Positions 9,068 through 17,644 of a stretch of DNA of 64,000 nucleotides are shown one piece after another. The stretch covers positions 2,656,001 through 2,720,000 of the forward strand of contig CP075370.1 of the NCBI GenBank assembly GCA_019454225.1. The letters run 5' to 3'. The notes under the pieces are model-generated. The model was not told where the DNA came from. It did no database searches and saw only the letters and a program-made list of their open reading frames with translations. A program made the translations under genes and the position numbers. This DNA comes from Paracoccaceae bacterium (GTDB taxonomy: Bacteria > Pseudomonadota > Alphaproteobacteria > Rhodobacterales > Rhodobacteraceae). Numbering within the stretch: position 1 is the stretch's first letter; every line of letters begins with the position of its first letter.

Positions 9068-11393
9068 CCACCTCGGGGAACAGGTAAAGCAGCACCAGCG
9101 CGACCACCTGGATCACCACGAAGGGAATCACGCCCTGATAGATATGGGCCGTCGTCACCTCCTTCGGCGCCACCCCCCGCAGGTAGAACAGCGCGAACCC
9201 GAACGGCGGCGTCAGGAACGAGGTCTGCAGGTTCACCGTGATCATGATCGTCACCCAGGACGGATCGAAGGTGCCGCCATAGATCACGGGCCCCACGATC
9301 GGCACGACGATATAGATGATCTCGAGGAAATCGAGCACGAAGCCCAGGATGAACAGCACCAGCATGACGATCAGGAACACCGTCAGCTCGCTGTCATAGC
9401 TGCGCAGGAACGACTGGATGTAGTGCTCGCCGCCGAACGAGATCAGCACAAGGTTCAGGATCTGCGATCCGATCAGGATGGTGAACACCATCGAGGTCAC
9501 CTTGGCCGTCTCGCGCACCACGGACGGCAGGATCCTGGCGCGCAGAAGGACCCAGCAGGCATACAGAATGCCCGCCATCATCGCGCTGTAGGCGGCAACG
9601 GCGACGCCCCAGGCGACCCACTGTTCGGTGGTCGTGCCATCCAGTTGCACCCGAAGGTCAAAATTGATGCCGACCAGCAGCATGATGACCAGCGCGAACG
9701 CCGTCATCACCACCACGGCACCCGACCGACCCTCGTCCTGCAACCGGCGATAGGCCGCCAGCAGCATCGCGCCGCCCGCACCCAGCGCCGCCGCCGGGGT
9801 CGGGTTGGTGATGCCGCCGAGGATCGACCCCAGCACCGCCACGATCAGCACCAGCGGCGGGAACACCACGCGGATCAGGTCGTTCCGCCCCAGCATGCCC
9901 ACCGCATGCCAGCAGCCCCACAGCGCCACCGCCAAAGGCGCCGCCAGCACCACCCAGGTGAACCCGGGCGAGGCGCTCGGGGCGATCAGCGCGACATCGG
10001 CCAGAAGCGCCACGCCCAACCCGGCCAGACCGATCCAGAGCGGGCGATGATCGCCCGACGGGGCGACGCCGCGCGCCGTGGTCAGCACCAGCGCCAGCAG
10101 CAGCACCAGCGTGGCGACCCCGGTGCCGACCGGTGCGCGCGACGCCAGCCGTTCGGCCTGCGCCGCCGTCCGTTCCTCGGGGGTCAGCGCCCGCGCCTGC
10201 GCCACGCCGCCCGCCGTATTGATGGCCTCCTGCTGCGCGACGGCGCGGTCCCATTTTTCCTGCCCGTGCAGCGCGATCATGCTGGCCTTGCAGCGTTCGG
10301 GCACGTTGGTGCGCAGTTCGGCCGTCTGGCCCGCATCGGAAAAACTGTCGACCGTCAGGTTCTGGCTGCCCACCAGGTTCACCTGCATCGCGATGAGCAA
10401 TCCGCCGATCAGCGCCACCGGCACGCCAAGGAACCAAAGCGTCGCCTCGCGCCGCGTGATGACCTCGCCACGCGCGCCCGACGCCAGTTGCACCGCAGGC
10501 GCCTTCGCAGGATTCAGCAGCGCAAAACCGAAGGCATAGGCGGCGTAGAGCACCGCCAGCAGGATGCCCGGCAGGATGGCCGCCTGGAACAGGGTGCCAA
10601 CGGAAATCACCGCTGCCTTGCCCAGATAGGTCAGCGCATCGGTGCAGCCTGCCGCCTGCGCCCGGGTTTCCTGCCCGGCGGCGTAAAGGTCGCCCGCCAT
10701 GGTGCCCAGCAGCACGATCACGATCGACGGCGGAATGATCTGCCCCAGCGTCCCGCTGGCGGCGATCACCCCGGTCGCAAGCTGCGGCGAATAGCCCGCG
10801 CGCAGCATCGTCGGCAGCGACAGCAGGCCCATCGTCACTACGGTGGCACCGACGATGCCCGTCGACGCCGCCAGGAACGCCCCCACCACCACAACCGAAA
10901 CCGCAAGCCCCCCGGGCAGCGGCCCGAAGACCCGTGCCATGGTCGTCAGCAGGTCGTTGGCGATGCGTGACCGCTCCAGCGTGATGCCCATCATCACGAA
11001 CATCAGGACGGCCAGCAGCGTCTCGATCGACTGCCCCGCGATCACCCGCTCGTTCATCCGGTTCACGATGAACGACAGGTTGCGGTCCATCGCCTGTTCC
11101 CAGCCGCCAGGGAATATCGCCTGCTCGACGCGCGGCAGGTCGGGATATCGGAAGGTGGTGATGTCGATGGTCGGGATGCCCGCCGCGATCAGGTCGCGAT
11201 AGCCCTGCGACGAGGTGTCGATGGCCTGGTGGATCAGCAGCCCCGCGCTGTCCAGCGAGGCGATGATCCCGAAGCTGATGACGCCCGCACCGCCGATCGC
11301 AAAGGCCACGGGAAAACCCGAAACGATTCCCGCGAACAGGCAGAGGAACACGATGATGAGACCGACCTCGATCCCGTCCAGTCCGAAAGGCAT
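9039..11393 (-). CDS. TRAP transporter large permease (DctM type), unusually long
   Basis: This is the 12-TM-type subunit that moves substrate with sodium or protons. N-terminal DctM features are clear (FPVAFAIGG, TGIVGATVVTMGLLSLP, GTLGQIIPPS), and the end carries LDFLEIIYIVVPIVGP and TSFLTPPFGFALFYLRG. At 784 residues it is nearly twice the usual DctM length. Two hydrophilic inserts (around the ETRAQAAG segment and a longer one between about 365 and 440) and extra hydrophobic spans separate the DctM halves. This resembles the long TRAP permeases labelled mannitol/chloroaromatic type. The ATG at 11393 lies 14 bases after the small permease gene. Confidence 0.9.
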   Translation of the reverse strand: MPFGLDGIEVGLIIVFLCLFAGIVSGFPVAFAIGGAGVISFGIIASLDSAGLLIHQAIDTSSQGYRDLIAAGIPTIDITTFRYPDLPRVEQAIFPGGWEQAMDRNLSFIVNRMNERVIAGQSIETLLAVLMFVMMGITLERSRIANDLLTTMARVFGPLPGGLAVSVVVVGAFLAASTGIVGATVVTMGLLSLPTMLRAGYSPQLATGVIAASGTLGQIIPPSIVIVLLGTMAGDLYAAGQETRAQAAGCTDALTYLGKAAVISVGTLFQAAILPGILLAVLYAAYAFGFALLNPAKAPAVQLASGARGEVITRREATLWFLGVPVALIGGLLIAMQVNLVGSQNLTVDSFSDAGQTAELRTNVPERCKASMIALHGQEKWDRAVAQQEAINTAGGVAQARALTPEERTAAQAERLASRAPVGTGVATLVLLLALVLTTARGVAPSGDHRPLWIGLAGLGVALLADVALIAPSASPGFTWVVLAAPLAVALWGCWHAVGMLGRNDLIRVVFPPLVLIVAVLGSILGGITNPTPAAALGAGGAMLLAAYRRLQDEGRSGAVVVMTAFALVIMLLVGINFDLRVQLDGTTTEQWVAWGVAVAAYSAMMAGILYACWVLLRARILPSVVRETAKVTSMVFTILIGSQILNLVLISFGGEHYIQSFLRSYDSELTVFLIVMLVLFILGFVLDFLEIIYIVVPIVGPVIYGGTFDPSWVTIMITVNLQTSFLTPPFGFALFYLRGVAPKEVTTAHIYQGVIPFVVIQVVALVLLYLFPEVVTIVPRLLG

Positions 11394-11406
11394 GGTGCGT
11401 GTCCCC

Positions 11407-12324
11407 TCAGTGCGTCGGCTTGATGGTGGCGTCGGGTATGCTGTCGCGGTCGAGATGCTTGCCGTCGCTCGCCGGGCCCTCGCGCCATTCGAGCCAGCTG
11501 CGCCAGAAGAATGCCCAGGCATGCAGGAACACGAGCAGGCAGTAGGACACCATCAGCACCTTGAACAGGAAGTAGGCGTTGAACCCGTTGGGCGAGAACC
11601 CGATGGTCTCGACGTTCCACTTCATCACATTGGCCTTGCGCATGATCTGCTCGATCGATTCCGAGGCGGAAACCTTGGGCGTGACAAGGCTGCGCCACAG
11701 GAAGAACCAGGCATAAAGCCAGGTCAGCACCGCCGCCGGGATCATGAAGAACAGCGCACCCAGCATGTCGATGACCTTCTTCGTGCGGAACCGGGCGCCC
11801 GCATACAGCAGGTCGACCCGCACATGGCCCGACTGAACGAAGGTGTAGGTGACGCAAAGGCAGACGACCATCGCGTTATAGAGCTTCAGTTCCTCCGACC
11901 ACCAGGACAGGTCGAACCGCAGCAGAACGGGGCCCGGGATGACCGGATAGCCGAACGGCGCAAAGGGGCCGAACTCGATGGACGAGACGCGAAAGATCCG
12001 CTGCAGGAAGATGATGATGATCTGCTGCAGCACCATCAGGAACCCGGCCCAGGCAAAGAACCGGCCGATGCCGTTGGCAAAGAACTCCAGCCCCCGCACC
12101 AGCCGCCACAGGAAACCGTTCCAGATCAGGCCGCAAAGCGTCAGAACCAGGAAGAACGTCAGGACAACAAAGAAGAACTCGACCGAGGCGCCGTAATAGA
12201 TCACCCGCCCCACCGACTGCATGTTCGACCAGTCGAGCCACAGCGACGGCTGCGTCACCGCGCGGAAGAAATTGACGAAGGCCAGCCCGATACTCTGGAG
12301 GACCCAAAGAATCCCGTCGATCAT
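11407..12324 (-). CDS. TRAP transporter small permease (DctQ type)
   Basis: The 305-residue membrane protein supplies the small subunit of the TRAP permease. Several hydrophobic segments are visible, near residues 35-60, 75-100, 155-175, 190-215 and 255-280. It includes the typical cytoplasmic signature HVRVDLLYAGARFRTKKVID. It is longer than classic DctQ (about 170 residues), as in the group that pairs with long DctM proteins. The chosen start gives MIDGILWVLQ; an in-frame extension upstream would read through the terminator hairpin. It lies between the binding-protein and large-permease genes. Confidence 0.9.
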   Translation of the reverse strand: MIDGILWVLQSIGLAFVNFFRAVTQPSLWLDWSNMQSVGRVIYYGASVEFFFVVLTFFLVLTLCGLIWNGFLWRLVRGLEFFANGIGRFFAWAGFLMVLQQIIIIFLQRIFRVSSIEFGPFAPFGYPVIPGPVLLRFDLSWWSEELKLYNAMVVCLCVTYTFVQSGHVRVDLLYAGARFRTKKVIDMLGALFFMIPAAVLTWLYAWFFLWRSLVTPKVSASESIEQIMRKANVMKWNVETIGFSPNGFNAYFLFKVLMVSYCLLVFLHAWAFFWRSWLEWREGPASDGKHLDRDSIPDATIKPTH

Positions 12325-12366
12325 GGCGTATTCCCCTGCCCGACACCGATGACGCCCATGCGCCGG

Positions 12367-12393
12367 AAAACCCCCGGCCACTGGGCCGGGGGT
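12367..12393 (-). terminator. Intra-operon terminator between TRAP binding protein and permeases
   Basis: Read on the minus strand, a perfect 10-base stem (ACCCCCGGCC with its complement, four-base loop) is followed by TTTT. It lies between the dctP-like stop at 12417 and the dctQ-like start at 12324. A partial terminator here would leave more binding-protein mRNA than permease mRNA, as is common in binding-protein-dependent operons. Confidence 0.85.
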
Positions 12394-12416
12394 GTCATGT
12401 CACGCGGATCGCCGGA

Positions 12417-13505
12417 TCAGCCGCCCAGAACGCGGTCGCGCTGCGCGGTGTAGGCGCCGTCGGTCAGCTTCAGCCAGGCCGAGGACGACTTCATCGAGGC
12501 CATCGCGCTGTCGTAGATCTTCTTGTACAGTTCGTCGCCCATGTATTCGGCATGCACCTCGTCCGTGGCCTTGCCGAAGGCATCCCACACGTCATCGGGG
12601 AAGCTCAGCACCTTCACGCCCGCCGACTGCAGGCGGGCAAGCGCCGCGCCGTTGTTGGCCAGGAACTGCGACAGGTTCCACTGGTGCCCCTCGCCCGCGA
12701 CGATCTCGCAGATCTTCTGCTGCGCGGGGGTGAAGCTTTCGAACACATCGCGGTTGAAGGCCAGGCTCAGGCCCGCGCCCGGTTCGTGGAAACCGGCGGT
12801 GTAGTAGATCTTGGTGATTTCCTGGAAGCCCATCTTCTCGTCGGCCCAGGCCCCGATCCATTCGGTGCCGTCCAGCGCGCCCGAGGACAGCGCCTGATAG
12901 ATCTCGCCGCCCGGGATGTTCTGGACCGAGGCCCCCATCTTGCCCAGCGCACGCCCGCCAAGGCCCGGCATCCGGAACTTCAGCCCGTTGAAATCCGCCG
13001 CCGAGTTGATCTCGTTGCGGAACCAGCCGCCGCCCTGCGCCCCGGTGTTGCCCGCCAGGAACGACTTCAGCCCGAAGATCTGGCCAAGCTCGTCATGCAG
13101 CGCCATGCCGCCGTCCTGATAGTACCAGTTCGACAGTTCCTGCGCGGTCATGCCCATCGGCACGGCGGTGAAGAACGCATAGCCCGGATGCTGGCCGACG
13201 AAATAGTAGTCGGCACCGTGGTACATGTCGGCCTGGCCGCTGGTGACCGCGTCGAACACCTCGAAGGCGCCCACAAGTTCGCCCGCCGCCTTCAGGTCGA
13301 CCGTCAGCTGGCCATCCGTCAGCGCCGTGATCATGTCGGCGCTGCGCTGCGCGCTGTCATGCACCCCGGCCAGACCCCGGCCCCAGGTGGTGACCAGCGT
13401 CAGGGTGCGGTTGCCCTGCGCATACATGGGGGCGGCAAGCGTCGAGGCGGCGGCGGCTGTGGCGCCCCCCACGGTGGCCTTCTTCAGAAATGAACGGCGA
13501 TCCAT
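12417..13505 (-). CDS. TRAP periplasmic substrate-binding protein (DctP family, TakP-like)
   Basis: The protein has 362 residues with a twin-arginine signal (MDRRSFLKKA, hydrophobic core, cleavage after MYA) and should be exported by Tat. The mature part follows the layout I recall for Rhodobacter TakP, which binds 2-oxoacids such as pyruvate: NTGAQGGGWFRNEIN, GLKFRMPG and TEWIGAWADEKMGF carry the likely ligand-binding Arg, Trp and Glu. The ligand is thus probably an organic acid, but mannitol-type annotation exists for relatives and is not excluded. It is the first gene of the operon. Confidence 0.92.
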   Translation of the reverse strand: MDRRSFLKKATVGGATAAAASTLAAPMYAQGNRTLTLVTTWGRGLAGVHDSAQRSADMITALTDGQLTVDLKAAGELVGAFEVFDAVTSGQADMYHGADYYFVGQHPGYAFFTAVPMGMTAQELSNWYYQDGGMALHDELGQIFGLKSFLAGNTGAQGGGWFRNEINSAADFNGLKFRMPGLGGRALGKMGASVQNIPGGEIYQALSSGALDGTEWIGAWADEKMGFQEITKIYYTAGFHEPGAGLSLAFNRDVFESFTPAQQKICEIVAGEGHQWNLSQFLANNGAALARLQSAGVKVLSFPDDVWDAFGKATDEVHAEYMGDELYKKIYDSAMASMKSSSAWLKLTDGAYTAQRDRVLGG

Positions 13506-13695
13506 CGGATGGTGTCCTCCCGGTTGACATGTTGGGCCCGGCCTTCGCGCGGGCCGTTCTTATGAAGTGGCCGGACCGTAACGGCAGGAGCGCGGCAGGG
13601 GAATACCCACGACTACGGAGCAGCCGCCCCATTCTGCGCCCCGTTGACGGATGGCGGGCCGCGCCGCATCCTGCGCCGGTCGGGGATGCAGGGCG

Positions 13696-15120
13696 ATGCA
13701 GGACGGCGAAAGGACCAAGACGCGGCTGTCCTATGGCCAGAAGCTGTTCCTGCTGGCGACCCTGCCGCTTGTCCTGTCGATGGCCCTTCTCGCCGTTCTG
13801 GTGACGCGCGAGGCGCGCGAGGTCTCGGAACGCGAGATTGCCGGGCTCGAAGCGCAGCTTCTCGCCGCCAAGCGGGCCGAACTGCGCAACTACCTGCACA
13901 TCGCCCGCACCGCCTTCGGTCCGATCTATGGCAACGCCCTGCCCCATGACGAGGCCGCCAAGACCCGCGTGGCCCAGATCCTCGCCGCCATGACCTACGG
14001 CACCGAGGGGTTCTTCTTCGTCTATGACTATGACGGCCGGAACATCGTGTCGCCCCGCCAGACCTGGCTGATCGAGCGGAACTGGGCCGGGCTGACCGAC
14101 AGCCAGGGCACCCCGGTCGTGGATGTCCTGATCCGGCTGGCGCGCCAGGGGGCGGGCTATCACGAATATGTCTGGCCCAAGCCCTCGTCCGGGCGCGAGG
14201 CGCAGATGATCGCCGCCGTGATCGGCCTTCAGGACTGGCGCTGGGTGGTCGGCACCGGCGTGTTCGTCGACGACGTGCTGGCCTCGGTCGCCGCCGCCCG
14301 CGCGGAATCCGAGGCGCGGGTGACGCGCACCTTCATCTATATCGGCCTGATCACCGCGGCCGCGGTGCTGCTGGTGTTCCTGTCGGGCCTTGTCATCAAC
14401 ATCCGCGAACGGCGGCTGGCTGATGCCAAGCTCAAGGCCCTGACCCAGCGCATCTTCGAGACACAGGAGGAAGAGCGCGGCCGCGTCGCCCGCGAACTGC
14501 ACGATTCGATCAGCCAGCTTCTCGTCGGTGTCCGCTACACGCTGGAACTGGCGCGCCGCCGCTTTTCCTCGGGCGATGCGCGGGCGGGCGACAGCCTGAA
14601 CGAGGGCATCGATGCCCTGGGCGGCGCCATGCGCGAGGTGCGGCGCATCAGCCGCGACCTGCGGCCGGGCGTGCTCGACGACCTCGGCCTCGGCCCGGCC
14701 ATCCAGGCCCTGTCCGAGGAATTCGGACGGCGCACCGGAATCGAGGTGGTGTTCGAGACCGTCCCCTTCCGCAACCGTCTGGACAGCGAGGCCAAGATCG
14801 CCCTCTACCGCATCGCGCAGGAGGCGCTGACCAATGTCGAACGCCATTCCGGCGCCACCCGCGTGCAGATGCTGGTGCGCGGCACCAAGACCGGCGCGGT
14901 CCTTCGCATCCAGGACAACGGCCGCGGCATGCCGCAGGGCGGGCGCGAGGGCACCGGCCTTGGCCTGCGCAACATGGCCGAGCGCGTCGAACGGCTTGAC
15001 GGCACCCTGCGCATCCTGTCATCGGCAGGCGGAACGGTGATCGAGGCGCAGGTGCCGCTGTCGCACATGCTGCCCCCCACCGGATCGGCGCAGACCGGGG
15101 CATCGGGAGGGGTGGCATGA
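13696..15120 (+). CDS. Membrane sensor histidine kinase, NarX/UhpB type with Cache domain
   Basis: The 474-residue protein has a first membrane span at about 16-37, a periplasmic single-Cache domain with typical FFFVYDYDG and QDWRWVVGTGVFVDD stretches, and a second span near 217-237. A HisKA_3 domain follows with phospho-acceptor H269 (ARELHDS), then an ATPase domain with DNGRGM and GTGLGLRNM. Cache domains of this kind often bind small carboxylates. The gene is divergent from the TRAP operon, so it may sense the same compound. The ATG at 13696 was chosen over 13651 from the membrane topology. It overlaps the regulator gene by four bases. Confidence 0.92.
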   Translation: MQDGERTKTRLSYGQKLFLLATLPLVLSMALLAVLVTREAREVSEREIAGLEAQLLAAKRAELRNYLHIARTAFGPIYGNALPHDEAAKTRVAQILAAMTYGTEGFFFVYDYDGRNIVSPRQTWLIERNWAGLTDSQGTPVVDVLIRLARQGAGYHEYVWPKPSSGREAQMIAAVIGLQDWRWVVGTGVFVDDVLASVAAARAESEARVTRTFIYIGLITAAAVLLVFLSGLVINIRERRLADAKLKALTQRIFETQEEERGRVARELHDSISQLLVGVRYTLELARRRFSSGDARAGDSLNEGIDALGGAMREVRRISRDLRPGVLDDLGLGPAIQALSEEFGRRTGIEVVFETVPFRNRLDSEAKIALYRIAQEALTNVERHSGATRVQMLVRGTKTGAVLRIQDNGRGMPQGGREGTGLGLRNMAERVERLDGTLRILSSAGGTVIEAQVPLSHMLPPTGSAQTGASGGVA

Positions 15121-15758
15121 ACATCGACCGCACGCGCGTGGTGATCGTGGACGATCACCCGATGGTGGCCCAGGGCATGCGCCGCATTCTGGAAACCTAT
15201 GACGACATCGAGGTGGCGGGCACCCTGGCCAACGGACGCGAGGCCATCGACCGCGTCGTCGATCTCGACCCCGACGTGATGCTGCTCGACCTGAACATGC
15301 CGCAGGTCAACGGGCTGACCGCCACCGAGATGATCCTCGAACGCCGCCCCGACACGCGCATCCTGATCCTCAGCATGCACGACAGCCCCGAATATGTCTC
15401 GACCGCCCTGTCGCACGGCGCGATGGGCTATGTGCTCAAGGACGTGCCGACGGAAGAGGTCAAGACCGCGATCGACGCCGTCATGCGCGGCGAACGCTAT
15501 CTGTGCACCGGGGCCTCGGCCTGCCTGGCCCCGCGCGATGTCGGCGGACGCGAACCGCTCACCTCGCGGGAACAGACGATCCTGCTGGAACTGGCGCAGG
15601 GCCGGTCCAACAAGGAGGTGGCGCTGGCGCTGGACATCAGCGTCCGCACGGTCGAGACGCACCGGAAGAACATCAAGCGCAAGCTGGGCATCGCCTCGAC
15701 GGCGGGCCTGACGCGCTACGCGCTGGAACATGGCGTGCTCCAAGGCACCGGCCGCTGA
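15117..15758 (+). CDS. NarL/FixJ-family response regulator
   Basis: The 213-residue protein has a receiver domain with phospho-acceptor D58 (MLLDLNMP), acidic pocket VDDHP and a conserved Lys in YVLKDV. A LuxR-type helix-turn-helix follows (LTSREQTILLELAQGRSNKEVA, then SVRTVETHRKNIKRKLG). It starts inside the stop codon of the kinase gene, so it is the cognate regulator. By analogy with DctSR control of dctPQM in Rhodobacter capsulatus, it likely activates the divergent TRAP operon; this is inference from position. Confidence 0.93.
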   Translation: MNIDRTRVVIVDDHPMVAQGMRRILETYDDIEVAGTLANGREAIDRVVDLDPDVMLLDLNMPQVNGLTATEMILERRPDTRILILSMHDSPEYVSTALSHGAMGYVLKDVPTEEVKTAIDAVMRGERYLCTGASACLAPRDVGGREPLTSREQTILLELAQGRSNKEVALALDISVRTVETHRKNIKRKLGIASTAGLTRYALEHGVLQGTGR

Positions 15759-15781
15759 TGGCCGCGACAGGGGGGACGCGC

Positions 15782-16168
15782 ATGTTCAGCTATGTCTGCA
15801 TCGGGACCGATGACATCGACCGGGCCCGGACGTTCTGGGATGCCGTGCTGGCACCGCTGGGGCACCGGCGGATCGACGGATATGACGACCAGACCTCCTC
15901 GGCCTGGGGCACCGGCGATCCCGGCCCGCATCTGTGGGTCACGCGCCCCTTCGACGGTCGCGCGGCAGCCCCCGGAAACGGCACGATGGTCAGTTTCCTG
16001 GCCCCCGACCGCGCGGCGGTCGAGGCCTTCCATGCGGCCGCGATGGACTGCGGCGGCACCAGCGAAGGCGCCCCGGGCCTGCGGCCGCACTATGGCCCGG
16101 GCTTCTTTGCCGCCTATGTCCGCGACCCTGACGGAAACAAGGCCGCCGCCGTCCACTACGAAAAATAG
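15782..16168 (+). CDS. Glyoxalase/VOC-fold protein
   Basis: This 128-residue VOC-fold protein starts with MFSYVCIGTDDIDRARTFWD and ends with YVRDPDGNKAAAVHYEK, both standard for the family. The start at 15782 follows a G-rich ribosome site; an in-frame ATG at 15758 that overlaps the regulator stop is the alternative. It follows the two-component genes closely and may be co-transcribed, but a role in that pathway cannot be shown. Confidence 0.85.
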   Translation: MFSYVCIGTDDIDRARTFWDAVLAPLGHRRIDGYDDQTSSAWGTGDPGPHLWVTRPFDGRAAAPGNGTMVSFLAPDRAAVEAFHAAAMDCGGTSEGAPGLRPHYGPGFFAAYVRDPDGNKAAAVHYEK

Positions 16169-16252
16169 TTCGCCCGACCCCTTTCGCCCGGCCAGCCGAG
16201 GCGCCATCTGGCGCAGGGCTGTGCCGCCGCCAGCCGCAGACCGGAGTTTGCC

Positions 16253-17170
16253 TTGACCTATCTCTTGTTCGTCCTCGGCCTTTGTCTTCTGTTCTTCGGT
16301 GGTGACTGGCTGGTGAAGGGCGCCTCGGCGATCGCGCTGCGCTTCCGCGTGCCGCCGCTGGTGATCGGGCTCACCATCGTCGGCTTCGGCACCTCGACCC
16401 CCGAACTCCTGGTGTCCGTGCAGGCCGCGCTGGCGGGCGCGGGCGGCATCGCGCTCGGCAACGTGGTCGGATCGAACCTGGCAAACATCCTGCTGATCCT
16501 CGGGCTCTCGGCCGCCATCGGGCCGCTGGTTGCGTCCTTCACCGAACTGCGGCGCGATATCGTCTGGATGCTGGCCGCGTCCTTCGCACTGCTCCCGATC
16601 CTCTGGGACGGGCAGGTCGGCCGGGTCGAGGGCGTGATCCTGCTGGCTGGCATCGCGGCCTACCTGGGCATGGCGCTGATGCGCGTCGGCACGGCGGACC
16701 ACACGGCCGACGTTGTCGTCATGCCCGCCCTGCGCGCCACGGTGATGGTGCTGGCCGGTCTCGTCGCGCTGATGGTCGGCGCCAACCTGATGGTCAACAG
16801 CGCAACCGAGATTGCCCGCGCCTTCGGCGTGTCCGAGGCGGTCATCGGCCTGACCATCGTCGCCATCGGCACCTCGCTGCCCGAACTCGCCACCTCGGTT
16901 GCCGCCGCCCTGAAGGGCCAGCGCGAGATCGCGCTGGGCAATGTCATCGGCTCGAACGTGTTCAACGTGCTGGCGATCCTTGGTGCAACCGCCGTCATCG
17001 CCCCGTTCGGCGCCGAGGCGCGGTTCCTGTCGGTCGACGTGCCGGTGATGCTGGCGGTCTCTGTCCTGCTGGTCGCCATCCTGCGCTTCTCGGGCGGCAT
17101 GCCGCGCATCGCCGGCATCGGCTTTCTGATGCTCTATGCCGTCTATGTGGCGGGCATGGCGGTGGCCTGA
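16253..17170 (+). CDS. Calcium/sodium antiporter (CaCA family, YrbG-like)
   Basis: This 305-residue inner-membrane exchanger has two inverted repeats, as the family requires. The alpha-1 motif is GFGTSTPELLVS with ALGNVVGSNLANILLILG; the alpha-2 motif is AIGTSLPELATS with ALGNVIGSNVFNVLAILG. The acidic residues in the two PEL motifs bind cation. About ten hydrophobic spans are present. Translation appears to start at TTG (16253) because CCGGAG lies at the right distance and no ATG fits. A short GC-rich hairpin (16201-16214) lies in the leader. Confidence 0.93.
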   Translation: MTYLLFVLGLCLLFFGGDWLVKGASAIALRFRVPPLVIGLTIVGFGTSTPELLVSVQAALAGAGGIALGNVVGSNLANILLILGLSAAIGPLVASFTELRRDIVWMLAASFALLPILWDGQVGRVEGVILLAGIAAYLGMALMRVGTADHTADVVVMPALRATVMVLAGLVALMVGANLMVNSATEIARAFGVSEAVIGLTIVAIGTSLPELATSVAAALKGQREIALGNVIGSNVFNVLAILGATAVIAPFGAEARFLSVDVPVMLAVSVLLVAILRFSGGMPRIAGIGFLMLYAVYVAGMAVA

Positions 17171-17301
17171 CAGACCGGCGCCGGGGTCACGAACCTTCAC
17201 GGATCCGTCATATTTCCGGGCAGCCGGGAAGAAAAGCCCGACATCCTCGTTTCCCCTGTGTCGCCGATCACCCGGCGGCGCACATCGGAAAGGAGAATGA
17301 C

Positions 17302-17643
17302 ATGACCGGAAAGACCGAGACAAAGGCCATCAGCCGCCGCGCCATGCTGCGGCGTCTGGGGCTGGCGGCGGGGGCGGCCTATGTGGCCCCGGCCATGGTG
17401 GGCTTCAACGCGGCACATGCCTCGGGCGCATCGGGGGCATCGGGCGGGTCGGGGCGCGGCCGGGGCGGGTCGGGTGCCAGCCGTTCGGGCCCCAGCCGTT
17501 CGGGCCCCAGCCGTTCGGGCCCCAGCCGTTCGCGTCCCAGCCGTGGCCGCACCGGGCGTTCGGGGGCCTCGCGTCCCGGCCGTCGCGGCGGCGGTTCGGC
17601 CGAGGCCGACCTGATGCGGATGCTGCGCCGCCTCGGGTTCTGA
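17302..17643 (+). CDS. Tat-exported Ser/Arg/Gly repeat peptide, possible kinase substrate
   Basis: The 113-residue product starts with a twin-arginine leader (SRRAMLRRLGLAAGAAYVAP, export signal ending near AAHA). After that come Gly/Ser-rich sequence, five tandem pentapeptides (ASRSG, PSRSG, PSRSG, PSRSR, PSRGR, residues 59-83), a basic stretch, and a non-repetitive tail EADLMRMLRRLGF. The family is unknown to me. A strong AAAGGAGA precedes the ATG. One base separates its stop from the next gene, an HprK-like kinase fused to a PqqD-like domain. A serine-rich partner for a serine-kinase fold is suggestive but unproven. Confidence 0.75.
   Translation: MTGKTETKAISRRAMLRRLGLAAGAAYVAPAMVGFNAAHASGASGASGGSGRGRGGSGASRSGPSRSGPSRSGPSRSRPSRGRTGRSGASRPGRRGGGSAEADLMRMLRRLGF
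17476..17550 (+). repeat. Five 15-bp tandem repeats inside the Tat repeat peptide gene
   Basis: The units are in frame and read CCCAGCCGTTCGGGC, with the first differing at one base and the last two drifting. Each encodes P-S-R-S-G or a close variant. Near identity of the middle units suggests recent slippage or selection to keep the motif. Confidence 0.9.
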
Positions 17644-17644
17644 G

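Noticed and set aside
16201-16214. GCGCCA/TGGCGC hairpin before the Ca/Na antiporter as a terminator
   Set aside because: The loop is two bases, the stem is short and there is no T-run.
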